Positions 9,609-18,800 of a stretch of 49,057 nucleotides of DNA are shown here, piece by piece. The notes beneath the pieces were generated by a model. It was not told the origin of the DNA. It saw nothing but the letters and a program-made list of their open reading frames with translations, and ran no database searches. The position numbers and the translations under genes are program-made. The first letter of the stretch is position 1. Every line of letters begins with the position of its first letter. This DNA comes from Prevotella sp. (GTDB lineage Bacteria > Bacteroidota > Bacteroidia > Bacteroidales > Bacteroidaceae): positions 1 through 49,057 of the forward strand of contig JAGCDZ010000016.1 in NCBI GenBank assembly GCA_017650905.1. The letters are read 5' to 3'.

Positions 9609-9650
9609 TATAAACTATAAACTATAAACTTTAAACTCTAACCTTCAAAC
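9609..9650. repeat. Intergenic heptamer array, six units
   Basis: Six consecutive 7-bp units: TATAAAC three times, TTTAAAC, TCTAACC, TTCAAAC. They occupy practically the whole gap between the first FAS1 gene and the SusC gene. Same unit family as at 4296-4323. Confidence 0.88.
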
Positions 9651-12533
9651 TTAATACTGTCGGTTGCTGTTGAAACATAGAGGTGTGTCAATACCATGAA
9701 CTGTCACGAAGGCCGATGTTTCTATGATGTTGTACGATCCAGCCGTACCGGTCTTCTCCGATGTCGTGATGTCACGGGCAATCAGGTTGGCAGTGTTTGA
9801 AGAAGCATTGATGGTCACCGCCGTATTGGAGGCGTCCTTCACCGTAAGTTTGTAGTCACCGCCAGAAACGGTCAGCGTCTGGGCAATACCGAGCGCATTC
9901 GAACAGAACGTAGAGAAAACAGGCTCCGGTGTGGTCAAACCCGTCTCGGGATCGTAATTCTTGAAGTAACGGTCGGCAAAGAGCGAACTGTTCTGAGTGT
10001 GGTAGCGTACGAACTTAGACATCTTGTCGAGTTGTTCCTTCACATACTTCGAAGCATCGTCCTGACTCTTGAATCCGTACTGATCTGCTACACTCTCCCA
10101 GTTATTCACAATAGCCATCACCTCTTTCCAAGTAGGCAGGCCCATGGACTGCTGTGCCTTGACCATCGCCTCATAGGTAGGCGCATAGATGGTGTAGTTA
10201 TAAGCACTGAGCATGCCCCAGTTATCATTATCGTCAATCACGCGATAGGCCTTCATTTTTGTCTTTTTCTGGTCTTCCGTCTCGTTTTTGTCGCCAGTTA
10301 CAATACCTGCGAAGGTATAGAGTTCCTCATTGTTGAACTGCAGACAGAAGTTGAGGAAGTGGTCGTATTCAGGAGCATTCACGTCATAGTCGGCATTCTC
10401 GTCATAGAACTCCGGACGCGACAACGTCTGCATCACACTTGTGATAGTAGGCTGAATCGGATAATCCAAACGATACACCGTACCATTCTCAATCTTTGCA
10501 TCAGCGCTATTGATATCAAAGACCTCAGTGATGGTCGACCATTGTGAGGGGTCGTTCATCTGCAGACCGCCTGCCACCTTGTTGTCATTGACAACGACAA
10601 CACCGCCATGCTTGGTCTTATAATATTTATTGCCATAGAGTGCATACTGAGGATTGCCTTTACCTGTCTCTGTGGAATCGGCAAGCACGATGGTGCAATA
10701 GTCCAGTAAATCCTTGATCTGGCTATTGAACATACCAGTCTCAATATTTATATCCTGTGCACCAGCAGTCTCTACATAGGAACTGAGCTGATTGTAAGGA
10801 CCAGACTGATAGATATATTTCTTGACCATAATGTGGAAAGAGCCATCTGCCTGCGGATCGAAACGGAAGCGCAATCCTTTCAAGCCGTCAGCATCCCTCA
10901 CAGACGTAGGATCGATGACAATGAACTGTGTCTCATTATCCGTAGGGACGAAGAGACCATAACGTGCCTTCATCGAGAGCAGGTAGTAATACATGTCGGC
11001 ACCGAGTTTTGATGGTGTTCCAGCAGTAATCTGGTGGTCGTTGAGCATCTCACCCATGGTGCGCATGTCCTTATAGACTGATGCAGGACCGAGTACAGAG
11101 TTATACAGCTTCGGCCCAAAGAGTTTGTTCATCTTATACACCACACCATTGTTGGCGATAGTGACATCGTAGTTACCGTCACTTTTACGAAGAATGTCAT
11201 CTCTGGTCACATCCAGGAACTCGAAAGCATCGTTCTGCACCGTAGAGAAAGTGCTGGGCACGGTCTTGGTGAGATAAGGCTTCATCACGTTGTTCAAGAT
11301 GCTGGCAAAGATCGAAGGATCGTTGTTATAGATGGCATCGAGATGGTCGTTAAGTGTCGAAGATGAGAGTTCAAGGCCAGGAACACCCAGGTTCTTGAGG
11401 ATATAGGCCGACTCCTTGAGGAAATAGTCTTCTACAGCCTTATCAGAAGGAGCAAGGAAAGCAGCAATCTCCGCATCATCGTCCACAGGCTGGCCTTTCA
11501 TCGTAGGATTATAGTAGTTCCATCCCGGGTCGAAGTCAAGCAGACGATTATCGGCAACGGTCATACCGCGTATAGGCTGTGCCAACTTTGAACGCTGTGA
11601 GTTCTTACTCAGATAGCGGATGGCAAACACCGTATCCTGACTGCTGCCACCCGAGGTTTCGTTATATTGCTCCGTCAGCGTCAGATCCGGATCTGGGAAA
11701 CTGTAATAGTCCAGCATACGTGAGATAAAGCGTGTGTCGCTGCCTGCACGCAGAATCTCAGCCATGTTGCCAGGATTCACGAGCACCTCGTTCAACTGGT
11801 GGATGTAACCGTTCTGGCAAACCACATCACCCTTAATCACCTTGCGGTCGAAGACATAGGCATCGCCGTCAACATAGTCCTGACCAGTCAGCACCTTGAA
11901 ATCGCTGTCATCGCCCGTCACGGTCATGTTGTTGTTAAGCATGTACTCACCCGTCAGATGCACCATCGGTGCTACTGTGTTGTCAAACACAGCCAGGATG
12001 GAATTACGGCCTCCTGTCTGAAAACGGGAGAAGTACTTGTTGTTGGCAGGCATGTCCTGAGCCGAGAACGGGGTCACAGCATAAGAAAGACGCATGTTTG
12101 TGGCATGCTTCACCAACTGGCCCTGCAGCATGTTGCCGGCATTGTTCTGCATGTTGGACAGCGTACCTACGAGGATGGCATTGTCAATCATGGTTGAGAA
12201 CAACAACTCTGCCTTCTGTGAATGAGTTAGCTGTTCATAACTGCTCACTCCAAACTTGTTGTTTCCCCCTGCAAAGAATCTTGCAAAGGCTTCATCATTG
12301 GCGGGGAAGATCGTCTTACTACCAGTTTTGCTCAGCACCTCCGTATAACCTAAGTCATCTATCAGCTTGCAGTACGTATTGAACGTGCCTTCAAGCTGTG
12401 AAGACTGCTGAAGCTCTTTGTAGATACTCTCGCCAAGCCAAGATGGCAATTCTCCCTCCGGCACCAGATAGTCCTTCTTACAGGACATTAAGCCTATGCA
12501 CAATAGGGATGCATACAAAAAGAGTTTTTTCAT
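9651..12533 (-). CDS. Large fasciclin-repeat surface lipoprotein, 960 aa
   Basis: First gene of the SusCD/fasciclin operon. The lipoprotein leader ends LMSC at residue 18 and is followed by KKDY. Four FAS1-like segments can be traced. About 48-255 has KTIFPANDEAFARFF and NGYIHQLNEVLV. About 270-475 has AAFLAPSDKAVEDYF and NNGVVYKMNKLF. About 490-700 has YGLFVPTDNETQF and ENGTVYRLDYP. About 705-960 has YTIYAPTYEAM and a C-terminal VHGIDTPL. These match the FAS1 pattern of an early (T/F)xFAPTDxAF-like motif and a late NGxxHxL-like motif. It probably sits on the cell surface next to SusC and may bind or present ligand, or mediate adhesion. A probable promoter and leader hairpin lie just upstream. 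Confidence 0.82.
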   Translation of the reverse strand: MKKLFLYASLLCIGLMSCKKDYLVPEGELPSWLGESIYKELQQSSQLEGTFNTYCKLIDDLGYTEVLSKTGSKTIFPANDEAFARFFAGGNNKFGVSSYEQLTHSQKAELLFSTMIDNAILVGTLSNMQNNAGNMLQGQLVKHATNMRLSYAVTPFSAQDMPANNKYFSRFQTGGRNSILAVFDNTVAPMVHLTGEYMLNNNMTVTGDDSDFKVLTGQDYVDGDAYVFDRKVIKGDVVCQNGYIHQLNEVLVNPGNMAEILRAGSDTRFISRMLDYYSFPDPDLTLTEQYNETSGGSSQDTVFAIRYLSKNSQRSKLAQPIRGMTVADNRLLDFDPGWNYYNPTMKGQPVDDDAEIAAFLAPSDKAVEDYFLKESAYILKNLGVPGLELSSSTLNDHLDAIYNNDPSIFASILNNVMKPYLTKTVPSTFSTVQNDAFEFLDVTRDDILRKSDGNYDVTIANNGVVYKMNKLFGPKLYNSVLGPASVYKDMRTMGEMLNDHQITAGTPSKLGADMYYYLLSMKARYGLFVPTDNETQFIVIDPTSVRDADGLKGLRFRFDPQADGSFHIMVKKYIYQSGPYNQLSSYVETAGAQDINIETGMFNSQIKDLLDYCTIVLADSTETGKGNPQYALYGNKYYKTKHGGVVVVNDNKVAGGLQMNDPSQWSTITEVFDINSADAKIENGTVYRLDYPIQPTITSVMQTLSRPEFYDENADYDVNAPEYDHFLNFCLQFNNEELYTFAGIVTGDKNETEDQKKTKMKAYRVIDDNDNWGMLSAYNYTIYAPTYEAMVKAQQSMGLPTWKEVMAIVNNWESVADQYGFKSQDDASKYVKEQLDKMSKFVRYHTQNSSLFADRYFKNYDPETGLTTPEPVFSTFCSNALGIAQTLTVSGGDYKLTVKDASNTAVTINASSNTANLIARDITTSEKTGTAGSYNIIETSAFVTVHGIDTPLCFNSNRQY

Positions 12534-12586
12534 AAATGGTTTGTTATATTAATAATTATTTGATTTGCCAGTAGGATAGCATTATA

Positions 12587-12606
12587 ACCACACATTTCTG
12601 CGTGGT
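12587..12606 (-). promoter_or_regulatory. 5' leader hairpin with GAAA tetraloop
   Basis: On the minus strand ACCACGCA and TGTGTGGT pair as an 8-bp stem (one G-U pair) closing a GAAA loop. It falls about 10-30 nt after the predicted transcription start of the fasciclin/SusCD operon and about 54 nt before its first start codon. It may protect the 5' end of the long mRNA or act as a regulatory structure. Function is inferred. Confidence 0.5.
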
Positions 12607-12621
12607 ATACGGATTCGACTT

Positions 12622-12653
12622 GCAAAATAACAAAAAATTATTGAATCTTGCAA
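12622..12653 (-). promoter_or_regulatory. Probable promoter of the fasciclin/SusCD operon
   Basis: Minus-strand -7-like box TTATTTTG (12629-12622), one base off the Bacteroidetes TAnnTTTG consensus, with TTG 20 nt upstream (12653-12651). It would give a leader of about 80 nt. It is the best candidate in the gap but not a perfect one. Confidence 0.45.
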
Positions 12654-12693
12654 CTATTTAACCATCTATTTTTTTAAATAGGTGCCATTTCGC

Positions 12694-12810
12694 CAAATAA
12701 CCAAGACTTATTGTCAAATAACTAAGCCTTATTGTCAAATAGGCTATCAAATAGGCTACCCTTATTGTGGAATAACCCTGCCTTATTATCAGATAAGTGC
12801 CACTTAACAA
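12694..12810. repeat. Degenerate 21-bp tandem repeats with internal dyads
   Basis: Units begin near 12694, 12715, 12736 (shortened to 12 bp), 12748, 12769 and 12790. Typical units are CAAATAACCAAGACTTATTG plus T, and a copy with ACTAAGCCT in the middle. Each full unit has an imperfect dyad AATAA...TTATT. The run lies between a terminator and the promoter of the SusCD/fasciclin operon, so it may be an array of binding sites, or simply a minisatellite. Confidence 0.75.
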
Positions 12811-12841
12811 AATTCCCCCGCAGCGGATACTGCAGGGGAAT
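12803..12841 (-). terminator. Rho-independent terminator after the 944-aa secreted protein gene
   Basis: On the minus strand ATTCCCCTGCAG and CTGCGGGGGAAT form a 12-bp stem with one U-G pair, followed by a T-rich run (TTTTGTT). It lies 21 bases past the stop codon at 12863. The wobble pair exists only in the minus-strand RNA, which supports that direction. Confidence 0.8.
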
Positions 12842-12862
12842 GATTATAGGATTTGAAGGAGA

Positions 12863-15697
12863 TTACTTAACCACGAACTTCTTACCGTTCTGGATGTAGA
12901 TACCCTTAGTTGGAACTGTCTTTAGCTTCAAACCACTGAGTGTATAAATACCATCAGCATTAGGAGCTGCTTTTACAGACTCAATACCAGTTGGATCAAA
13001 CGGCTCCGTTGCACCAGCGGTAATGCGCTGAATTAACAGGTTATCGAACCAAGGACGACGGTCGTTGTTATTGTAGTTGGACTGGAGGATGAACTTTGTA
13101 GGAATAGCCTCAAGAATAACCTCATTAGAAGTGGTCGAGCCGTTAACGCTGCTAATGGTACAGTACATAGACTTTCTACCATAATCCATAATCACCTCGA
13201 AATGAGTCTTCTCCAGAGGATTAGATGTAATAGAATCTGTAGCATCAGCAGGAGAAGCATTGTTATAACTACTACCAGACTTAGCCCAAATATAGCTCAA
13301 ATCAGCCTCACATGTATTCGTGGTGTTCGTGCCATCATAGAAGTTATGGAAAATACCGAATATATCAACATCTTCAGCATCCTTCAAGAAGAAGCCGAGG
13401 TTACGGCCAGAAAGGCCCTGAACGTAGAAGTCGCAGGCAACCTTAAGGATATTGGTGCCCATAGAACCATTCTCCGTCGGGTCGAAGGTAACTGTACCAG
13501 TACCATTACCAACACGGAGGTAACCCTTCCACAACTGCTCACCATTATCCCAGAAGCCCTTCTCAAACTCTTGGCTTGAAGCTGCCTGAGGACTGAATGA
13601 AGACAGAACCATTGAACCTACAGCTCCAGGATTAGTATAAAGAGTATTTCCTGTTTCTAAGTCGAATTCTTCAACTACAGCCTTCTCGAAATCTATATCA
13701 ACAATCGTTGCGATGCAGTTTGCAGGAATCGTCGTAGTAAATACAGAAACTGCCTCTTCCAATTCAGCATTAGCAGTTACGATAGTTGCAGCATTCTCCT
13801 CGCTATACTGTGAAGCCTTCATCTGAGCCTGAATACCCTTAGCTTTATCAATAGCAGCCTGAAGCGCATCCTTACCAGTAGCAGCATCGTATAAACGCAT
13901 CTTTATTGTTGTCTCAGCATTGTCGATGACAGCCTGCATAGAATTCAACGTATCGTTTTCAGCAAGGAACTCCTTGTTGGCAGCAATGATGAACTTGGTG
14001 GCCTCCTGATAAACCTGATACTGCAGCAGACCTGTCTCTTCTGATGTAGAGCTTACATAGGTATCTCTGTCATATGTGGCAATAATATCATCTTGGCTCA
14101 TGGCCTCATAGGCAGCAATCTTTGGCTCAACCTCATCAACCACAGCCTTCAGGGCTTCCTTACCCCAGACGTATGACTCATCAGCCAGATAACCAACTGC
14201 AGTGTTCAGATTCGTACGACCAGTGTTAATCTGCTCGAGAACATTAGCCTCATACTTCAGCTGCTTCTGGTTGTACTTGTTGTCATTCTTACCATATATA
14301 GAAGCATTTCTCACGTAAGTTACAGAGCCAAACTTCAATTCTTTATAAGCATCTTTACAGTAAGCCTTGAAGCCTATCTCATAGGTTGCACTTTCTGCTA
14401 TCTTAACAGATACAATGAACGGTGTGTATATACGTGAGTCCAGATCTTTGACCACAGAAGCAATGGTATCAGTAGCAGCACCGTCAACAATCTTCACGAT
14501 GTAAGCTACGCCATAGGCAGGGTTCCAGCCCTCATTAAGTGTCCAAGAATTAGATGTTGATTCTGCTCGCAGAGCTGCAAGAGACTCTATCGTGAACACA
14601 TATGAGCCGGGATCAAGAATCTTCTGCTGATAGATACCCATTGGAGTATCTGGGTTACTATAGTTCCAAGCATTGTTTCCGCCGTAGTGCCCCAAATCAG
14701 GATACGCATCCGCGCTCCAGAACATACGTCCAGAAACACCAGAAGGCTGCCAGTCACCAAGGTTGCTAACCTTCTGGACATTACCACTGGTAGTCTTAAT
14801 ACCCAGATAGTTATCATTAGCGCCAGAAGTCGTGGGACCGTCTGCCAGATAGTCATCCATATTCTCATACAGGAATTCATCCAGAACCTCCTGAGCAACT
14901 GCTAACAGTTCGTCCAGCTCAGCCTGACCACTCTCATCGCCAATCTCTTCCAAACCGGCAATCACTTCGGGATAGCCGTCAAACGTAGCCCACACTTCAT
15001 CCTTCCAAGGATAACAGTCCCTGTAAGCCTTCAACTTTTCAAGCATTTCATCGCGGGCACGAAGGTCAGCAAACTGCATGGCAGGAGCTATCTGGAGGTC
15101 AGCAATTTCAATAGTGGTAGCCATCTTAGTGAACGAGATAAACCAGACACGTGCTGTACCGTCACCCACAATGGCATAATTAAAGGTCTGCCACTCTTCT
15201 GTCAATTCCTCCCATGTGTTAACAACCACCTCATCAGCAGTCTCGGGATAAGTATAAGTGCCTGCAGTATTTCCAGCAACTTTCACCAAATTTGCATCTT
15301 TATCAACAGTTGCCGTATTATCACCATTGATAAAGGTTTTCACAGTGTTCAAAGCAGCACCCTTCAACTTGAAACTTACCACATAAACACCATTTGCATC
15401 TGTAGGTTCAAATTTGTAATACATACCCTCATCGGCTGTTTCACCATCCACACTAACAACAGAATTGAAACCATCAGCATAACCATTAGCAACGGTGTTG
15501 AATTTATCAGCAAGAGTCTTACCTGCGCCAATGACGGTCCATCCGGTCATGTCTAAGAATTTGTTGTCAGGATTCAGATTATCACCTGTAATCTGGAAGC
15601 GTCCCTGTGGAGTATAGAGGAACTCTCCCTTCGTAAGCGCATAACCTGATACAGCAACGCACAATGCCATAAAGGCAAAAAGTAAACGTTTTTTCAT
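12863..15697 (-). CDS. Large secreted multidomain protein with T9SS-like tail, 944 aa
   Basis: Signal peptide 1-20 (MKKRLLFAFMALCVAVSGYA). Then come a beta-rich carbohydrate-binding-like region (about 30-190), a short helical segment, a second beta-rich module (about 280-465), a long helical region of about 200 residues with FIVAR-like spacing (LNTAVGYLADES, ALQAAIDKAKG, ANAELEEAVS), and a concanavalin-like beta region (about 665-900; NNNDRRPWFDNLLIQRI). The last about 40 residues (GIYTLSGLKLK, KGIYIQNGKKFVVK) resemble the C-terminal sorting tail common in Prevotella secreted proteins. No catalytic motif was recognised. The neighbouring lyase-like gene suggests a polysaccharide-binding or degrading role. 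It has its own strong promoter and a terminator. Confidence 0.75.
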   Translation of the reverse strand: MKKRLLFAFMALCVAVSGYALTKGEFLYTPQGRFQITGDNLNPDNKFLDMTGWTVIGAGKTLADKFNTVANGYADGFNSVVSVDGETADEGMYYKFEPTDANGVYVVSFKLKGAALNTVKTFINGDNTATVDKDANLVKVAGNTAGTYTYPETADEVVVNTWEELTEEWQTFNYAIVGDGTARVWFISFTKMATTIEIADLQIAPAMQFADLRARDEMLEKLKAYRDCYPWKDEVWATFDGYPEVIAGLEEIGDESGQAELDELLAVAQEVLDEFLYENMDDYLADGPTTSGANDNYLGIKTTSGNVQKVSNLGDWQPSGVSGRMFWSADAYPDLGHYGGNNAWNYSNPDTPMGIYQQKILDPGSYVFTIESLAALRAESTSNSWTLNEGWNPAYGVAYIVKIVDGAATDTIASVVKDLDSRIYTPFIVSVKIAESATYEIGFKAYCKDAYKELKFGSVTYVRNASIYGKNDNKYNQKQLKYEANVLEQINTGRTNLNTAVGYLADESYVWGKEALKAVVDEVEPKIAAYEAMSQDDIIATYDRDTYVSSTSEETGLLQYQVYQEATKFIIAANKEFLAENDTLNSMQAVIDNAETTIKMRLYDAATGKDALQAAIDKAKGIQAQMKASQYSEENAATIVTANAELEEAVSVFTTTIPANCIATIVDIDFEKAVVEEFDLETGNTLYTNPGAVGSMVLSSFSPQAASSQEFEKGFWDNGEQLWKGYLRVGNGTGTVTFDPTENGSMGTNILKVACDFYVQGLSGRNLGFFLKDAEDVDIFGIFHNFYDGTNTTNTCEADLSYIWAKSGSSYNNASPADATDSITSNPLEKTHFEVIMDYGRKSMYCTISSVNGSTTSNEVILEAIPTKFILQSNYNNNDRRPWFDNLLIQRITAGATEPFDPTGIESVKAAPNADGIYTLSGLKLKTVPTKGIYIQNGKKFVVK

Positions 15698-15751
15698 ACG
15701 ATTTGTTTTTAGAAAGTTATTAATTAATAAAAAGATTTGTCTTAATGCGCC

Positions 15752-15784
15752 GCAAAGATACTCATTTTTTTCTTCTCACACAAA
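15752..15784 (-). promoter_or_regulatory. Promoter of the 944-aa secreted protein gene
   Basis: Minus-strand TTTG (15784-15781), 20-nt spacer, TATCTTTG (15760-15753) followed by C. This is a full match to the Bacteroidetes -33/-7 pattern and predicts a leader of about 50 nt before the ATG at 15697. Confidence 0.85.
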
Positions 15785-15805
15785 CATTTTAGTTTTTTTT
15801 GCAAT

Positions 15806-18800
15806 TTACTTCCTTATTGTCATGGAGCCAAAAGCATCTTTTTCACTTCTGAAGCGCAAGATATAGACACCTTTCGGCAAAACCAGCCGATTGAAGGCAG
15901 CCTTGGCCTCAGCGAGCGTGCTTACATAACTGGCCACAATAGCGCCATTAGCAGCAAAGACGTCTACATGAACGGTCTCACCGGATGCGATGCCCGTAAT
16001 AGCAGAAGAACTTGTATAACGGACATGCAGATAACCATTCTTGAAGCTGGCAACATCCCAGTAATAATGTTCGGGCAACTGCGGCAATTCAAAATGCACA
16101 TCGCCTATCTCAACCTTCGGGAAATTGAACACATAGAAAGAATCAGCCTTAGCCTCATCGGTGCCAATGCTCATAGTGGGATCATAAGAGGAATCCAAAT
16201 AAACACTGACGGTAGCACCATCCTTGAAAGTAATAGAGCCATTAGATGCATCACCCCAAAGATGGGTACAGCCCGGTGCCGATTCTGAAGTGGCACACTT
16301 GCTCACACCTACATAGAGTTTACCTGTGGCACCAATGATAAGTGGCATATTGCCAAAATACCAATAACCTGCAGAGGCTTTACCGTCTGCACCTGCACGC
16401 AAAGCACCATTAATGGTGACACTGCTATTGGTGAAGGGATGGCTCTTGGAGGTTGACCTGAGAACAGAACTCATACCAGCCAATGTTGCGCCCTCAGCCA
16501 CAGTGAGTGCACCTTTGCCGAGTGTCTTACCCTGTCCGAGAATCATGCTACCTTCGGAGATTTTCACCGTTCCGCTATTCGTCCAAATTCCTCCTACAGT
16601 CATCGCACAGTCGCCAACCTTCTCGAAGTTCGACTTATTCTTACCACCAGCATCATAAATAGAGCCATTGAAGGTAAAATCTCCAAGGTCAGAAGAGCCC
16701 ACCTTCCATGTCACATCGCCAGACACACCATTCTGATTCCCGAAATTCATCTCCTTATGACGTAGTGTGCCGGAGCCAATAAGTTTACCAATAGGATAAG
16801 TAATCGAAGCGTTATCATTGGATGCCGCAATACCGATATTGGTATTAGCACCTGTGTTGAGCGTGGCATTCGGCATACCGCTGTTCTTTAAAGGCAGGAG
16901 AATAGAAGTGTTGTTGTAAACAATTGTTCCCTTGAAGTCCGTCCATTTGCCAGTGATAGACACACGATTCACGGTGTTGGTAGGATTGATGGTCAACTGT
17001 CCCTTACCCGTCAATGCACCGGAATAAGCCTGATAATTGGTTTTTGTCAATGTCAGCGTAGCCTTTGCTCCTTCTGCCACAACAATAGAAGAAGGGATAA
17101 AGCCATCACCTGAGATAGAGGCAGTGCCTTGCATCTCTACTACCTTGGAAAAACTATTGCCACTATAGTTCATCGTTCCCTCTTTTACAATGACTCGTGG
17201 AACATTGAGATTTCCTGTCATATTGAGAGAACCTGCACCGGTCTTTATCAATGTATCACCAGCTATGAAACCTTGCTGAGTAAATGATGCATCAGTCTTT
17301 ATGACGCCTTTACCAATCAAACCAATCGATGATCCATTGGTTACGGCCGCTGTGTTCTTCAGCACAGCACCGTTCTCAATCGTAAATTTGGTGCCCGAAG
17401 TGGTAACACCACCAAGATTGCCATAGGCCTGTGTAGCACTAGAGAGTGAACTGACGATGGTGGTTCCACCTGTGAGATGATTACCGCCAGTATAGGTATT
17501 GGCATTGCCCATTGTGACAGAACCGCTTCCACTATGGTGGAATGTGGCTTCGACTATTTTGCCCGCACCACTGAAGGTGTAAGCCTCTGAGCCTGTGCAA
17601 TAGATATTGGCTGCTTTCACTTCTGTACCGTCAGCAATCACTACGTTCTTGTTCTGCGAATTATCGGTGAAATAAACATTATCATCCTCGATAAAAGTTT
17701 CTGTGGTACGAACAGCATCGTAGGTGACGAAATTCTCTGTCGTAGCCACATCCCACACATTTGACTGCGTGGCATTCCACTCGATATCGGCAGCATCGCG
17801 TGTTCCTTCCACGTTCAGAAAGAGGCGACCATTCTCGAAAGCCAAGGAAGCCTTCACCTTGGCAATACCCTCTATCTTAATCTTATCAATATCGCCTTCC
17901 ACTGAATTAACAGCCCCCAGGTCATATTGGCCTGTAGCCAGTTTTTCCTCTCCACTTGCGAAGTGACTGTCAAACTCTATAACAGGCTGCTTATACGCAG
18001 GACCATATTTCCAGTTCTTCGTCTCAACGATGAGTTTGGCTGTATTAATCAGATCAGCCTTATGCCCGTCGCTGTAAAGATCAATCTTCAGACGGGAGCC
18101 GAAACCCATCTTCAGTGATTCTGTAGCCGTGAGTGTACCGATAGCACCTACCCCACCGATTGTTGTGACAGATCCGTAGTCGGCTGTCAACGATTTCACA
18201 GTAATGGCCTTAGCCGGGGTATTAAGAGACGTAAGACGGTTGAGCCACAGCGGTGAGTTGACTATGGAACCATTCAGGCTGAGTGTGCCAGCCCACACAT
18301 CAGTATTGCCGCTGTAAGTCATATCCTTTTCAGGATAAACCAAAATACCATCACCCTGCTTCACCACTCGGGTAGTTCCCCCGAATCCACCACCCTGTAA
18401 GGTGTGGGTATAGTATTGGTATTTTATCGCATATGATGCAGCCGTAGCCTCCGAGGGTGCAGAACCCTGAACCCACGAGGGGACATTATCTATATATAAA
18501 TAAGGTGTAGCACCATCGGAAATGTTAATGGTCATATCATTAGTCTCACAAGTAATGACCTCCTCACCATTGTTGGAAATAGTGCCACCATTGGCAATCT
18601 CCATGCGTCCTTCCATCGTAAGTGCCGGCGGAGCAACAGTGATACCCTCCATTTCACCCAAGAAATAGGAGGTGTGAGGCGGCTGGTTGTAACCACACAT
18701 CTCCCACACCATACCATTACGATACTGATGGTCGTACCATAATGAATAGTTTCGCCAAGGCGTTTCAATGGTAGTTGTGTAGATACGAATCTTATTGTCG

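Larger units (their letters stand above)
12534..12862. other. Gene-free regulatory gap, 329 bp
   Basis: No open frame here looks like a gene. From high to low coordinate it holds a terminator hairpin for the gene ending at 12863, a run of degenerate 21-bp tandem repeats, a probable minus-strand promoter, and a leader region with a strong small hairpin before the FAS1 gene start at 12533. Each is listed separately. Confidence 0.8.

Noticed and set aside
12694-12810. CRISPR-like array
   Set aside because: Units are contiguous with no spacers, the repeats are degenerate, and no cas gene is present.
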